Positions 1 through 9,332 of a DNA stretch of 64,000 nt are shown here, in pieces (the first letter of the stretch is position 1; each line of letters begins with the position of its first letter). Source of the DNA: Klebsiella aerogenes (GTDB lineage: Bacteria > Pseudomonadota > Gammaproteobacteria > Enterobacterales > Enterobacteriaceae). Below the pieces are notes generated by a model. It saw only the letters and a program-made list of their open reading frames with translations. It did no database searches and was not told where the DNA came from. Location: positions 1,674,001 through 1,738,000 of the forward strand of contig CP119076.1 in assembly GCA_029027985.1 (NCBI GenBank). The letters run 5' to 3'. The position numbers and the translations under genes were made by a program.

Positions 1-1967
1 AGCTCAACGCCCGGCACGCTGGCGACCGATTTCTGCAGACGGCCGATCACCGCCTGCACGCGATCGTCACGTTCGCTCAGCGGTTTAAGGTTGATCTGCA
101 GACGCGCGCTGTTCAGCGCCGGGTTGGTGCCGTCAACGCCAACGAAGGAGGTCAGGCTTTCTACCGCCGGATCTTTAAGAATCAGCTCGGATACCTGCTG
201 TTGGCGCTGCGCCATGCTGGCGAACGACGCCGACTGCGGCGCCTGTAAGGTACCCTGAATAATGCCGTTATCCTGGATCGGGAAGAAGCCTTTTGGAATA
301 AAGACCCACAGGAGAATCGACAGCGCGAGGGTGCTTAATGCCACGCTCAGCGTCAGCCACGGGTGGTTCAACACCCGACTTAGCCAGCGGCCGTAAACGG
401 CGATCACGCGCTCGAAGAAACGTTCACTGGCTTGTGAAAAGCGGTTTTGTTTACGCAGCGATTCGTGGCTAAGCATACGCGCGCACATCATTGGCGTCAG
501 CGTCAGCGAAACCACCGCCGAGATGAGTATCGCCACCGCCAGGGTAATCGCAAATTCGCGGAACAGACGGCCGACGATGTCGCCCATGAACAGCAACGGG
601 ATCAGCACCGCAATCAGCGAGAATGTTAACGAAATAATGGTAAAGCCGATTTCACCCGCGCCCTTCAGTGCGGCGGCGAGCGGTTTTTCCCCTTTTTCGA
701 TATAACGGGAAATGTTTTCGATCACCACAATGGCGTCATCGACGACAAAACCGGTGGCGATAGTCAGCGCCATTAGCGTCAGGTTGTTAATCGAAAAACC
801 AAGGAACACCATGACGGCAAAAGTGCCGACCAGCGACAGCGGCACGGCGACGCCGGGAATAATCGTTGCCGGAACGTTACGCAGGAACAGATAGATAATC
901 ATCACCACCAGCGCGATGGCGAGCATCAGTTCGAACTGGGTATCGCTCACTGAGGCGCGAATATTGGTCGTGCGATCCGACAAGACCTGCACCTTAACCG
1001 ATTTAGGTAGGCTTTCCGTGAGTTGTGGCAGCATCTGGCGGATGCTGTCGGCAGTGGCAATGATATTCGCGCCTGGCTGGCGTTGCACGTTCATGACGAT
1101 CGCCCGCTGCTTGTTGGCCCATGCCCCAAGCCAGCTGTTCTCTGCGCCCTGTTCGATAGTGGCGACATCGCCGAGGCGAATTGGCGCACCGTTTTGATAG
1201 GCGATAATCAGGCGGCGGTAATCTTCCGCCGACTGCATTTGATCGTTGGCGGAAAGCGTGACCGCGCGAGCTGGGCCGTCGAGGCTGCCTTTCGCCGAAT
1301 TCACGTTAGCATTGGTTATGGCGGTACGAATGGTTTCACTGGTTAACCCCAGCGCGGCGATGGCCTGGGCGTTGAGCTTGACTCGTACCGCAGGGCGCTG
1401 ACCACCTGCCAGCGTGACCAACCCGACGCCGGAGACCTGGGAGATTTTCTGCGCCACGCGGGTTTCGACCATATCCTCAACCTGAGTCATGGGGATCGCG
1501 CTGGAGGTGACGGACAGGGTCATAATCGGCGGATCGGCCGGGTTCACTTTGCTGTACACCGGCGGGTTAGGTAAATCTGATGGCAGAAGGTTAGTTGCGG
1601 CGTTAATCGCCGCCTGCACTTCCTGCTCGGCGACATCCAGCGATAGCTCGAGTTGAAACTGCAGAGTAATGACCGACGCGCCGCCTGAACTTTGCGATGA
1701 CATCTGTTTGAGCCCCGACATCTGGCCAAACTGACGCTCAAGCGGCGCGGTAATGGAAGACGTCACTACATCCGGGCTGGCGCCGGGATAGAGTGTGACC
1801 ACCTGAATGGTGGGGTAGTCGACTTCCGGCAGCGCGGAGACCGGCAGGAAACGATAGCCGATGATCCCTGCCAGAAGGATAGCGATCATCAGCAGCGTGG
1901 TCGCCACCGGGCGCATAATGAACAGTCGGGAAGGGCCGCCCGTGCTGCTTGGGGGTAACACCTGCAT
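1..1967 (-). CDS. mdtB: MdtB, RND multidrug efflux transporter subunit (partial, C-terminus outside window)
   Basis: Inner-membrane RND pump subunit; with MdtC and the adaptor MdtA it forms a drug/proton antiporter that works with the outer-membrane channel TolC. The minus-strand reading opens with [20 protein letters not shown] and is open to the window edge, giving about 655 of the family's roughly 1040 residues. Visible parts are the first transmembrane helix, the porter domain, and the TM2-TM6 block around [20 protein letters not shown], which carries the acidic pair VVDDAIV used in proton relay in RND pumps. The ATG overlaps the mdtA stop by one base (TGATG), so the two are translationally coupled in an mdtABC operon. 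In E. coli this operon is activated by BaeR; I did not identify a BaeR site. Confidence 0.95.
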   Translation of the reverse strand, partial: MQVLPPSSTGGPSRLFIMRPVATTLLMIAILLAGIIGYRFLPVSALPEVDYPTIQVVTLYPGASPDVVTSSITAPLERQFGQMSGLKQMSSQSSGGASVITLQFQLELSLDVAEQEVQAAINAATNLLPSDLPNPPVYSKVNPADPPIMTLSVTSSAIPMTQVEDMVETRVAQKISQVSGVGLVTLAGGQRPAVRVKLNAQAIAALGLTSETIRTAITNANVNSAKGSLDGPARAVTLSANDQMQSAEDYRRLIIAYQNGAPIRLGDVATIEQGAENSWLGAWANKQRAIVMNVQRQPGANIIATADSIRQMLPQLTESLPKSVKVQVLSDRTTNIRASVSDTQFELMLAIALVVMIIYLFLRNVPATIIPGVAVPLSLVGTFAVMVFLGFSINNLTLMALTIATGFVVDDAIVVIENISRYIEKGEKPLAAALKGAGEIGFTIISLTFSLIAVLIPLLFMGDIVGRLFREFAITLAVAILISAVVSLTLTPMMCARMLSHESLRKQNRFSQASERFFERVIAVYGRWLSRVLNHPWLTLSVALSTLALSILLWVFIPKGFFPIQDNGIIQGTLQAPQSASFASMAQRQQQVSELILKDPAVESLTSFVGVDGTNPALNSARLQINLKPLSERDDRVQAVIGRLQKSVASVPGVE

Positions 1968-3211
1968 CAGGAACGCGCTCCGTTTTTACCGCTCTGGTGT
2001 GCGGCGGGTTGTTCCTGCGTGGCGCGATGGGCGTCGACAACTTCGACTTTGGCCCCTTCCGTCAGGCGGTCGATACCATCAGTCACGACGCGATCCCCCG
2101 CCGACAATCCGGCATTAATCACCACTTTCTGACTGTCCTGAATACCTGGCGTCACCGTGTGTTTACTGACTTTATTCTCGCTATTCAGGACCCACACGAA
2201 GTGGCCTTCATTGCCCATCTGTAATGCGGCGGTAGGGATAACCACGGCATTCTGCTCGGTATCCACTAACATTCTGGCGTTAACGAACTGGTTCGGGAAC
2301 AGCGCATCATCAAGGTTATTAAAGCGCGCTTTAAGCTTGATAGTGCCAGTCGTGGTATCAATTTGGTTATCCAGGCTCAACAGGGAACCTGCGCTGATTT
2401 TCTGTTTATTGGTACGGTCCCAGGCTTCAACGGACAGCGCCTTACCTGCCTTCTGCGCCTGTACCACCGTGGCGATGTCGTTTTCCGGCAGGGTAAACAC
2501 TAAATCGATAGGATGAGTCTGCGTCAGGACAACGATACCGGTCGTGTCGCCGCTGGAAATTTGGTTGCCAATATCGACTTGCTTTAACCCTACTCGGCCG
2601 TCAATAGGTGCGGTAATGCGTGTCCAGTCCAATTGAAGCTGGGCGCTGGCGACGGCGGCTTCGTCGGCTTTAACCGTACCGGCGGACTCCACGACCAGGG
2701 ATTGTTGCGTATCCAACTCCTGACGGGAGATCAGATTCGTTTTGACCAATTGTTGATAGCGGGCGAGATCGCGGCGCGCGTTGGCGAGAGTGGCGTTATC
2801 TTTGGCTAACTGCCCCTGTGCCTGGGCAAGGGCGACCTTAAATTGGCTGGGATCAATTTGTGCTAACAAATCGCCTGCTTTTACCTGCTGGCCTTCCTGG
2901 AAATGAATACTCAGCAACTGGCCATCGACCCGGCTGCGTACGGTAACGGTATTCGCTGCGGTGACGGTACCCAGACCCGTGAGATAGCGGGGGACCGATT
3001 CGCTGGTGGCGGTTGCTGCCTGAACCGGAGCCAGCGTTGCGCCGAAACGCCCATGGCGTCCGCCGCCCGTCGCTTTCGCCCCTTGTTGGCCGACATTTGG
3101 CGCCCCCGGAACCGGCGCTGCTTCGCGCTGGTGCCAAAACCAATAGGCGGCGCCTGCCGCGATAACCACCACCAGAGCCATTCCCCAACGACGTTTGTTA
3201 TTGTCTTTCAT
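1967..3211 (-). CDS. mdtA: MdtA, periplasmic adaptor (membrane fusion protein) of the MdtABC-TolC pump
   Basis: Links the MdtB/MdtC inner-membrane pump to TolC. The protein has 414 residues, as in E. coli. It starts [20 protein letters not shown], a basic N-terminus followed by one membrane-spanning segment (about residues 9-27). A low-complexity Gly/Arg/Ala stretch follows, then the split lipoyl (biotinyl-like) domain ([20 protein letters not shown] and [17 protein letters not shown]), a helical hairpin rich in Gln/Ala between the two halves, and beta-barrel and membrane-proximal domains to the C-terminus. First gene of the mdtABC operon, transcribed towards the left window edge. The roughly 415 bp upstream hold the Ibs/Sib locus rather than a long regulatory region. 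Confidence 0.96.
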   Translation of the reverse strand: MKDNNKRRWGMALVVVIAAGAAYWFWHQREAAPVPGAPNVGQQGAKATGGGRHGRFGATLAPVQAATATSESVPRYLTGLGTVTAANTVTVRSRVDGQLLSIHFQEGQQVKAGDLLAQIDPSQFKVALAQAQGQLAKDNATLANARRDLARYQQLVKTNLISRQELDTQQSLVVESAGTVKADEAAVASAQLQLDWTRITAPIDGRVGLKQVDIGNQISSGDTTGIVVLTQTHPIDLVFTLPENDIATVVQAQKAGKALSVEAWDRTNKQKISAGSLLSLDNQIDTTTGTIKLKARFNNLDDALFPNQFVNARMLVDTEQNAVVIPTAALQMGNEGHFVWVLNSENKVSKHTVTPGIQDSQKVVINAGLSAGDRVVTDGIDRLTEGAKVEVVDAHRATQEQPAAHQSGKNGARS

Positions 3212-3414
3212 TATGTTGCTATCTCAATCTGAAGCTTTCGCTAAATGATACTAGTTTAGTAACGGAACGCCCTTTAAAAATGGAGGAATTATGAAAAGAA
3301 GGTATGGAAACGTCTGAATCAGCGGGCTTTCACGAGGATGTTCGCAAAGCAGAACGCCGAAAAGATGAGTATCGGGTGGGGCATGGTAACGTCGGCTTGA
3401 TTTAGCGGAGGCTA

Positions 3415-3564
3415 AATACAGGAAAGCCCCTCCTGAGGAAGGGGCCTTAAATAAGGAAAGGGTTATGATGAATTTGCTCATCATACTGATAGTGCTGTTA
3501 CTGATAAGTTTCCCGACTTACTAACAGTGTATCAGGGGGAGGAGAAATCCTCCCTTACCCTTCA
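3415..3564 (-). ncRNA. Sib family antisense RNA (antitoxin of the Ibs peptide)
   Basis: The minus strand reads from a GGGTAAGGGAGGA start through the exact complement of the ibs frame to a GC-rich hairpin (CCCCTTCCTCAGGAGGGG) followed by CTTTCCT, which would be the RNA's 3' end near 3415-3420. A good sigma70 promoter stands just upstream (separate entry). Length about 145 nt, as for E. coli Sib RNAs, which bind ibs mRNA and block translation and promote its decay. Exact ends are estimates. Confidence 0.8.
3465..3524 (+). CDS. Ibs-type small hydrophobic toxin peptide (type I toxin-antitoxin)
   Basis: A 19-codon reading frame encodes MMNLLIILIVLLLISFPTY. This is the hallmark of the Ibs toxins of E. 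coli (about 18-19 residues, MM start, leucine/isoleucine core, ISF-x-x-Y end), which insert in the inner membrane and depolarise it when overproduced. It is preceded by a purine-rich ribosome site (AAGGAAAGGG) ending 2 bases before a first ATG and 5 before the second. The whole frame lies inside the antisense Sib RNA described separately. In E. coli, Ibs/Sib pairs also sit near mdtA. Family assignment is from recognised sequence; toxicity here is inferred. Confidence 0.85.
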   Translation: MMNLLIILIVLLLISFPTY

Positions 3565-3570
3565 TCCTGC

Positions 3571-3599
3571 AAATTAGAGCGAAAAAGCGGCAATGTCAA
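3571..3599 (-). promoter_or_regulatory. Sigma70 promoter of the Sib antisense RNA
   Basis: On the minus strand a perfect -35 TTGACA (3599-3594) and a -10 TAATTT (3576-3571) are separated by 17 bp. Transcription would begin near 3564, directly before the conserved 5' end of the Sib RNA. Confidence 0.75.
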
Positions 3600-3626
3600 C
3601 TTAGGTTACCGAATGACGCTCGCGTT

Positions 3627-4979
3627 TCAGGCGAAAACAACCTGCGCCCAGCGAGCCAGCCCGGCGGTAACAGAGCCAAAATCATCACCGCCCGCGATCG
3701 GAATGCCTGGCAGATGCGCGGCCAGCGCTTTCTTAATCAGCGGCGAGCGGGCGCTACCGCCGGTTAAATAGATGATATCCGGGGTTTCATTACTGCTTTC
3801 CAGCGCCAGTTTTACCTGCTCCATAATGCGGGACAGCGGCTGATTGAGCGCCTCCTCCAGACCTTGCTGGCTGATAGCAGTAGCCAGTTCATCGCTAATA
3901 AACGGCAGCTCTGCGTTGAAGCTCGCCTGTGCGGAAAGGGCGATTTTGCTCTCTTCCGCGCTGCGCACCAGGCGATAACTCAGGCGTTGGCGCCAGACTT
4001 TAAGCAGCAGTGCGACTTTGTCGGCATCGCGGGCGTCGCGTAGCAGGTCATTGAGCATGCGGCCGTTGGTGGCGCTGTAGAAATCGGTCTGCGCCGGAAC
4101 GTCGTTAATCGCCACCGCATTCCACCATGGCAGCACCGGCAGCGCGATGCCTTTTTCCGTTTCACCACCCATGCCGAGCAACGGCATCAGGCATTTGAAG
4201 GCCAGGGTGATATCCAGATCGTTACCGCCGATACGACAGCCGCTATGGCCCAGCAGGCTTTGTTGACGATCGGCTTTCTGCCGCCACTGCGGACCCATCA
4301 GCAGCAGCGAGCAGTCGGTCGTACCGCCGCCGATATCGACGACCAGTACGCGTTTTTCGTCGCTGAGCGTGGCTTCAAAATCGAGCCCTGCCGCGACGGG
4401 TTCAAACTGGAAAACAACATCCTGGAACCCCGCGCGCCGGGCTGCGCGTTCCAGAATACCTTGCGCCTGGGCGTTAGCGTCATCGCCGCCGAGCCCCTGG
4501 AAGTTAATCGGACGGCCAATGACTGCCTGATTAATCTCTTCGGTTAGCTGCGTTTGCGCCTGCTGTTTAATATGCAGCATCATGGCGCAGACCAGATCTT
4601 CAAACAATGCGACTTGCTGCGGTTTCAGGCCATTGGCGCCAAGAAACGACTTTGGCGACTTAACGAAGTAGACCTCTTCAGGGTCGTCTACGTATTGATG
4701 CAGCGAGGCGAGGCCAAACTGGACGCTATTGCTCAGGACGTCGATATCTTCATCGCGGTTATAATTAAGGGCGCGACGCAGCAGGGCCTGGTTCTCCGCC
4801 CCATCGGCGGGGACATTATGATGACGATACAGCCATTCGCTAACCGCTTCGCGTGTCGGCGCGCAGAGCATTGACGGTAGCAGCGGGCTGCCGTTCTCCA
4901 GCGTTAAAAGCTGTGGACTGTCGTCCTGCATGACGGCAACCGAACAGTTAGCGGTACCATAGTCAAAACCAATAAACAT
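3627..4979 (-). CDS. yegD: YegD, Hsp70/actin-fold chaperone-like protein
   Basis: A DnaK-related protein of the actin/Hsp70 ATPase fold, of unknown cellular role. I start it at the ATG giving MFIGFDYGTANCSVAVMQDD, 450 residues, the E. coli length; a longer in-frame start 30 codons upstream adds a sequence unlike the family. Seen: phosphate-1 motif FDYGTANCSVAV (about residues 4-15), phosphate-2 motif VLVVDIGGGTTDCSLLL in the middle, and the adenosine motif IIYLTGGSARSPLIKKAL near the C-terminus. It lacks the C-terminal substrate-binding and lid domains of true DnaK. It is divergent from alkA, with about 135 bp between the two starts. Confidence 0.93.
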   Translation of the reverse strand: MFIGFDYGTANCSVAVMQDDSPQLLTLENGSPLLPSMLCAPTREAVSEWLYRHHNVPADGAENQALLRRALNYNRDEDIDVLSNSVQFGLASLHQYVDDPEEVYFVKSPKSFLGANGLKPQQVALFEDLVCAMMLHIKQQAQTQLTEEINQAVIGRPINFQGLGGDDANAQAQGILERAARRAGFQDVVFQFEPVAAGLDFEATLSDEKRVLVVDIGGGTTDCSLLLMGPQWRQKADRQQSLLGHSGCRIGGNDLDITLAFKCLMPLLGMGGETEKGIALPVLPWWNAVAINDVPAQTDFYSATNGRMLNDLLRDARDADKVALLLKVWRQRLSYRLVRSAEESKIALSAQASFNAELPFISDELATAISQQGLEEALNQPLSRIMEQVKLALESSNETPDIIYLTGGSARSPLIKKALAAHLPGIPIAGGDDFGSVTAGLARWAQVVFA

Positions 4980-5114
4980 GACCTGAAAATCCCCATGCCA
5001 GTGAAGAAGGGGGGCGACTTTAGCGGATTGCCGCCATGCCGACAACTGGAATTTAAAAGCAAGGCGCATCTGATGTAGAGCATCTATGCTTGCAGCGATT
5101 AATAAGGAGAACGC

Positions 5115-5963
5115 ATGACATTGTTACCCTGGCAACCGCCCTATGACTGGCAATGGATGTTCGGATTTCTCAGCGCCCGTGCGGTGGCGGGAATTGAAAC
5201 CTTCCAGCAAAATGAATACACCCGCAGTTTTTCTCTGAAGGGGCATTGTGGATTGATCACCGTTAAACCGGACGATGGGGCGCAGGGACTGCAGGTGACG
5301 CTCTCTCCCGGACTGTTGCCGGTCGAAACCGAGTGCCTGGCGCGCGTGGCGCAGCTGTTTGATCTAGCCTGCGACCCACAGCAAGTTACCCAGACATTAG
5401 GCGAACTGGCGCTACCGCGGCCAGGGCTGAGGCTACCGGGCGCGCTGGATGCTTTTGAACAGGCGGTGCGTGCGGTTCTGGGGCAACTGGTGAGCGTGGC
5501 GATGGCGGCGAAGCTGACGGCGAAGGTGGCGGCCGCTTACGGCGAACCGTTGACGGAAGCGCCGGGTTATGTTGTTTTCCCTGAGCCGCAACGGCTGGCG
5601 CAGGCTGAGCCGCTGGCGCTGAAAGCACTGGGTATGCCACTTCGCCGCGCTGAGGCACTGATTCATTTGGGGAAGGCGGCATTGAGCGGCGAGCTGCCGC
5701 TGGCGGCGCCCGCTGATATCGCGGCCGGGATGAAGCAACTGCAGAGTCTACCCGGGATCGGCCGCTGGACGGCAAATTACTACGCGCTGCGTGGCTGGCA
5801 GGCGAAAGATATTTTCTTGCCGGATGACTACCTGATTAAGCAGCGCTTTCCCGGCATGACGCCGGCACGCATCGCTCGTTATGCCAGCCGCTGGCAGCCG
5901 TGGCGTTCTTATGCTTTATTGCATATCTGGTATACCGATGGCTGGACGCCGGAAGAGGAATGA
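5115..5963 (+). CDS. alkA: AlkA, 3-methyladenine DNA glycosylase II
   Basis: Base-excision repair enzyme that removes alkylated purines and O2-alkyl pyrimidines from DNA. Length 282, the same as E. coli AlkA. An N-terminal TBP-like beta domain (about residues 1-110) precedes the helix-hairpin-helix glycosylase domain: hairpin LQSLPGIGRWTANYYALRGW, and the catalytic aspartate in FLPDDYLIKQRFPG at residue 238. Ribosome site AAGGAG 7 bases upstream of the ATG. In E. coli alkA is part of the Ada adaptive response; I did not find a convincing Ada site in the short upstream region. Confidence 0.96.
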   Translation: MTLLPWQPPYDWQWMFGFLSARAVAGIETFQQNEYTRSFSLKGHCGLITVKPDDGAQGLQVTLSPGLLPVETECLARVAQLFDLACDPQQVTQTLGELALPRPGLRLPGALDAFEQAVRAVLGQLVSVAMAAKLTAKVAAAYGEPLTEAPGYVVFPEPQRLAQAEPLALKALGMPLRRAEALIHLGKAALSGELPLAAPADIAAGMKQLQSLPGIGRWTANYYALRGWQAKDIFLPDDYLIKQRFPGMTPARIARYASRWQPWRSYALLHIWYTDGWTPEEE

Positions 5964-6077
5964 GCGTACAGGGCGCATATCACTGGTATCGCCGCCCTGA
6001 AATCCCTATAATTGCCGCGTTTGACGGTCAACCGTCACCCTCCATATACATCCAGGTTAATCAGGTCGCAAAAATTT

Positions 6078-6719
6078 ATGACTGATACGTCTCATCAGTG
6101 CGTCATTGTAGGCATCGCCGGCGCATCGGCTTCGGGCAAAAGTCTTATCGCCAGCACTCTTTATCGCGAATTGCGTGAACAAGTTGGCGATGAACATATT
6201 GGCGTTATTCCGGAAGACAGTTATTACAAAGATCAAAGCCATCTGTCGATGGAAGAGCGCGTAAAAACGAACTATGACCATCCCAGTTCGATGGATCATA
6301 GCTTACTGTTCCAGCATTTGCAGATGCTAAAAAGCGGTCAACCGATTGAATTACCGGTTTATAGCTATGTAGAACATACGCGTATGCCGGAAACCATTCA
6401 TATCAAACCGAAAAAAGTGATTATTCTTGAAGGGATCCTGCTTCTGACGGATGCCCGGTTGCGTAATGAATTAAACTTTTCTATTTTCGTCGATACGCCG
6501 CTCGATATCTGCCTGATGCGCCGTATCAAGCGTGATGTTAATGAGCGCGGCCGCTCAATGGACTCCGTTATGGCGCAGTATCAGAAGACGGTGCGCCCGA
6601 TGTTCCTGCAGTTTATCGAACCTTCCAAGCAGTATGCCGACATCATCGTGCCGCGCGGCGGTAAAAACCGTATCGCCATTGATATTCTGAAGGCCAAAAT
6701 CAGTCAGTTCTTTGAATAA
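6078..6719 (+). CDS. udk: Uridine/cytidine kinase
   Basis: Phosphorylates uridine and cytidine to UMP and CMP with ATP or GTP in pyrimidine salvage; cytoplasmic. The start chosen gives [20 protein letters not shown], 213 residues, matching E. coli; the frame extends 22 codons further upstream but that part has no family similarity. P-loop [11 protein letters not shown] near the N-terminus, the nucleoside-site region [20 protein letters not shown], and the lid segment [18 protein letters not shown] are all intact. Followed by dcd after 90 bp, as in E. coli. Confidence 0.96.
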   Translation: MTDTSHQCVIVGIAGASASGKSLIASTLYRELREQVGDEHIGVIPEDSYYKDQSHLSMEERVKTNYDHPSSMDHSLLFQHLQMLKSGQPIELPVYSYVEHTRMPETIHIKPKKVIILEGILLLTDARLRNELNFSIFVDTPLDICLMRRIKRDVNERGRSMDSVMAQYQKTVRPMFLQFIEPSKQYADIIVPRGGKNRIAIDILKAKISQFFE

Positions 6720-6809
6720 CACGTACTTATTGTGTAACGTGCAAAGAGAATCCCAATTGCCCTTATCCCCGGAAGGCGTAAGGGCTCGATGCCTTAAAGG
6801 AGAAAGCTC

Positions 6810-7391
6810 ATGCGTCTGTGTGACCGAGATATAGAAGCCTGGTTGGATGAAGGGCGCCTGGCAATCAGCCCGCGCCCGCCGGTCGAGCGGATTAACGGCG
6901 CGACGGTTGACGTTCGCCTGGGGAATAAATTCCGCACCTTCCGCGGCCATACGGCGCCTTTTATCGACCTGAGCGGTCCTAAGGCGGAAGTCAGTGCGGC
7001 GCTGGATCGCGTGATGAGTGAAGAAATAGTGCTGCCGGAAGGTGAAGCTTTCTTCCTGCATCCCGGCGAACTGGCGTTGGCGGTAACCTATGAATCCGTT
7101 ACTCTGCCTGCCGATCTCGTCGGTTGGCTGGATGGTCGTTCATCGTTGGCCCGTCTTGGCCTGATGGTGCATGTGACCGCCCACCGTATCGATCCGGGTT
7201 GGTCCGGTTGCATCGTGCTGGAGTTCTATAATTCCGGTAAGCTGCCGCTGGCGCTGCGTCCGGGAATGCCTATCGGCGCACTGAGCTTTGAACCGCTCTC
7301 CGGCCCGGCAGCACGGCCGTATAACCGCCGCGAAGACGCTAAATATCGCGATCAGCAGGGCGCGGTAGCGAGTCGAATCGACAAGGACTGA
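6810..7391 (+). CDS. dcd: dCTP deaminase
   Basis: Deaminates dCTP to dUTP, the main source of dUMP for thymidylate synthesis in enterobacteria. Length 193 residues as in E. coli. Visible motifs of the trimeric dUTPase-like fold: [20 protein letters not shown] (catalytic region with Ser/Arg and the Glu-containing strand that follows, [20 protein letters not shown]). Ribosome site AAAGGAGAAAG ends 5 bases before the ATG. Lies between udk and asmA, probably co-transcribed with asmA 27 bp downstream. Confidence 0.97.
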   Translation: MRLCDRDIEAWLDEGRLAISPRPPVERINGATVDVRLGNKFRTFRGHTAPFIDLSGPKAEVSAALDRVMSEEIVLPEGEAFFLHPGELALAVTYESVTLPADLVGWLDGRSSLARLGLMVHVTAHRIDPGWSGCIVLEFYNSGKLPLALRPGMPIGALSFEPLSGPAARPYNRREDAKYRDQQGAVASRIDKD

Positions 7392-7418
7392 TAAAGCAAG
7401 CGGCTGACTGAGGATGCC

Positions 7419-9266
7419 ATGAGACGAATTCTAACCACGCTGATGATCTTGTTGACCGTAATTGTCGCCGGGCTCGTTGCGCTGGTGTTGCTGGTCAACC
7501 CTAATGACTTCCGTAACTATATGGTGCAGGAAGTGGCGGAACGTAGCGGTTATCAACTCAAACTTGATGGTCCGCTGCGTTGGCACGTTTGGCCGCAGTT
7601 GAGCATTCTCTCCGGCCGTATGGCGCTCACGGCTCCCGGGGCTTCCGAACCGGTGGTACGCGCTGATAACATGCGGCTGGATGTTGCGTTGATACCGTTA
7701 ATCTCGCATCAGCTGCAGGTTAAACAGGTGATGCTGAAAGGCGCGGTGATCCAGCTTACCTCGAAAACTGAAGCCGTTCGCGACCAGAACGCGCCGGTTG
7801 TTCCGCATGACAATACCTTGCCGCAGGCGCCGCAAGATCGCGGCTGGTCTTACGATGTTCGTAAGCTGCAGGTCGCCGATAGCGTGTTGTTCTTCCAACA
7901 TGAAAACGGCGAACAGGTCACCGTACGCGATATTCGCCTGCAGATGGAACAGGATGACAACCATCTGGCGACCGTTGATTTCTCCGGCAGAGTTAATCGC
8001 GATCAGCGCGATTTAGCGCTGTCATTCACCGCGCAGGTGCAGGGCGGGGATTATCCCCATTCTCTGAAAGCCGATATATCGCAACTCAACTGGCAGGTGC
8101 GCGGCGCCGAATTGCCGCCGGATGGTCTGAATGGCCAGGCCAGCCTGCAGGCAAACTGGATTGAAGATGAGAAGAAGCTCACTTTCAACAACCTTAATCT
8201 CACTGCCAATGACAGCACGATAGCCGGTAACGGTAGCGTTGTGCTGGGCGACAAGCCCGATTGGATGCTCAATCTACATGCTGCTACGCTGAATCTGGAT
8301 AGTTTGCTTGCTCAAAGCGTGGCGGTCAGAGAAGGTCATGTCGGCCAGCGTGGGCAAAGCCAGCCGAGGCAGCTGCGTCCAGTGATCGCCGATAATGATA
8401 TCCAACAGGATTATCATAGTCTGCTCGGTTTTAACGGGCAGCTAGCGCTGACGGCGGATCAGGTTCAGTGGCGCGGCATGCAGTTTGGTCAGGTGAAGGG
8501 CGATATCAGTAATCAGCAAGGACTGCTGACGGTGAAACAGCTGCAGGGAAGTCTCGATGGCGGCCAGCTTTCGTTACCTGGCGTGCTGGATGTGCGGGGT
8601 GATAGCTCGCACGCGGCGTTCCAGCCAAAACTGGATAACGTAGAAATCGGCACGATTCTGAAAGCGTTTAACTACCCAATCAACTTGACGGGAAAATTAT
8701 CGCTTACCGGCGATTTCTCCGGCGCCCATATTGATGCGGATGAGTTTCGTCGCAACTGGCAAGGGCAGGCGCAGTTACAGATGAAGGATACGCGTACCGA
8801 AGGGCTCAACTTCCAGCAGCTTGTGCAGCAGGCGGTGGCGCGGAGCACCAATGTGCAGGCCCAGGATAATTTCGATAATGCGACTCAGCTGGATTCGTTA
8901 AGCAGCGATTTGACGTTGAATAATGGTCTGATAACGCTAAATAGCCTGCAAGGGCAATCGGCAGTGATGGCTCTCACCGGCGAGGGCCGCCTTAATCTGC
9001 AGGCCGAAGATTGCGATATGCGCTTTAATGTGCGTGTATTAGGCGGTTGGAAAGGCGAAAGTAAGCTGATTGACCGACTCAAACAGACGGCAATCCCGCT
9101 GCGTATCTACGGTAAGTGGCAGGCGCTCAGCTACAGCCTGCAGGTCGATCAGATCCTGCGTAAGCAGCTGCAGGATGAAGTCAGACAGCGTCTGAACGAC
9201 TGGGCGGAGCGTAACAGCAATAGCCAGAACGGCAAAGATGTGAAGAAGCTGCTCGATAAGCTGTGA
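7419..9266 (+). CDS. asmA: AsmA family envelope assembly protein
   Basis: Inner-membrane-anchored periplasmic protein of the AsmA/TamB-like bridge family, implicated in phospholipid transport to, and assembly of, the outer membrane. Length 615 residues (E. coli 617). One N-terminal transmembrane segment (MRRILTTLMILLTVIVAGLV, about residues 1-27), followed by the conserved AsmA N-terminal chorein-like domain (LVNPNDFRNYMVQEVAERSG) and a long repetitive beta-rich periplasmic body ending in an AsmA C-terminal domain (WQGQAQLQMKDTRTEGLNFQ). Its end faces the end of yegH, and a hairpin terminator lies between them. Confidence 0.94.
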   Translation: MRRILTTLMILLTVIVAGLVALVLLVNPNDFRNYMVQEVAERSGYQLKLDGPLRWHVWPQLSILSGRMALTAPGASEPVVRADNMRLDVALIPLISHQLQVKQVMLKGAVIQLTSKTEAVRDQNAPVVPHDNTLPQAPQDRGWSYDVRKLQVADSVLFFQHENGEQVTVRDIRLQMEQDDNHLATVDFSGRVNRDQRDLALSFTAQVQGGDYPHSLKADISQLNWQVRGAELPPDGLNGQASLQANWIEDEKKLTFNNLNLTANDSTIAGNGSVVLGDKPDWMLNLHAATLNLDSLLAQSVAVREGHVGQRGQSQPRQLRPVIADNDIQQDYHSLLGFNGQLALTADQVQWRGMQFGQVKGDISNQQGLLTVKQLQGSLDGGQLSLPGVLDVRGDSSHAAFQPKLDNVEIGTILKAFNYPINLTGKLSLTGDFSGAHIDADEFRRNWQGQAQLQMKDTRTEGLNFQQLVQQAVARSTNVQAQDNFDNATQLDSLSSDLTLNNGLITLNSLQGQSAVMALTGEGRLNLQAEDCDMRFNVRVLGGWKGESKLIDRLKQTAIPLRIYGKWQALSYSLQVDQILRKQLQDEVRQRLNDWAERNSNSQNGKDVKKLLDKL

Positions 9267-9268
9267 TT

Positions 9269-9310
9269 ATCAGGCCGTCGCGAGGGATCACGGCGGCCTG
9301 ATTGCTTTGT
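9269..9310. terminator. Hairpin between convergent asmA and yegH
   Basis: ATCAGGCCG (9269-9277) pairs with CGGCCTGAT (9294-9302), with a G/C-rich loop, followed by TGCTTTGTCT. It sits immediately after the asmA stop; the T run is weak, so efficiency is uncertain. Confidence 0.6.
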
Positions 9311-9332
9311 CTGTTATTGATACGCTACATAC

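Noticed and set aside
3251-3484. A 77-codon minus-strand frame between mdtA and yegD
   Set aside because: It runs through the Sib RNA and its terminator hairpin; the sequence looks random and the Ibs/Sib reading explains the region better.
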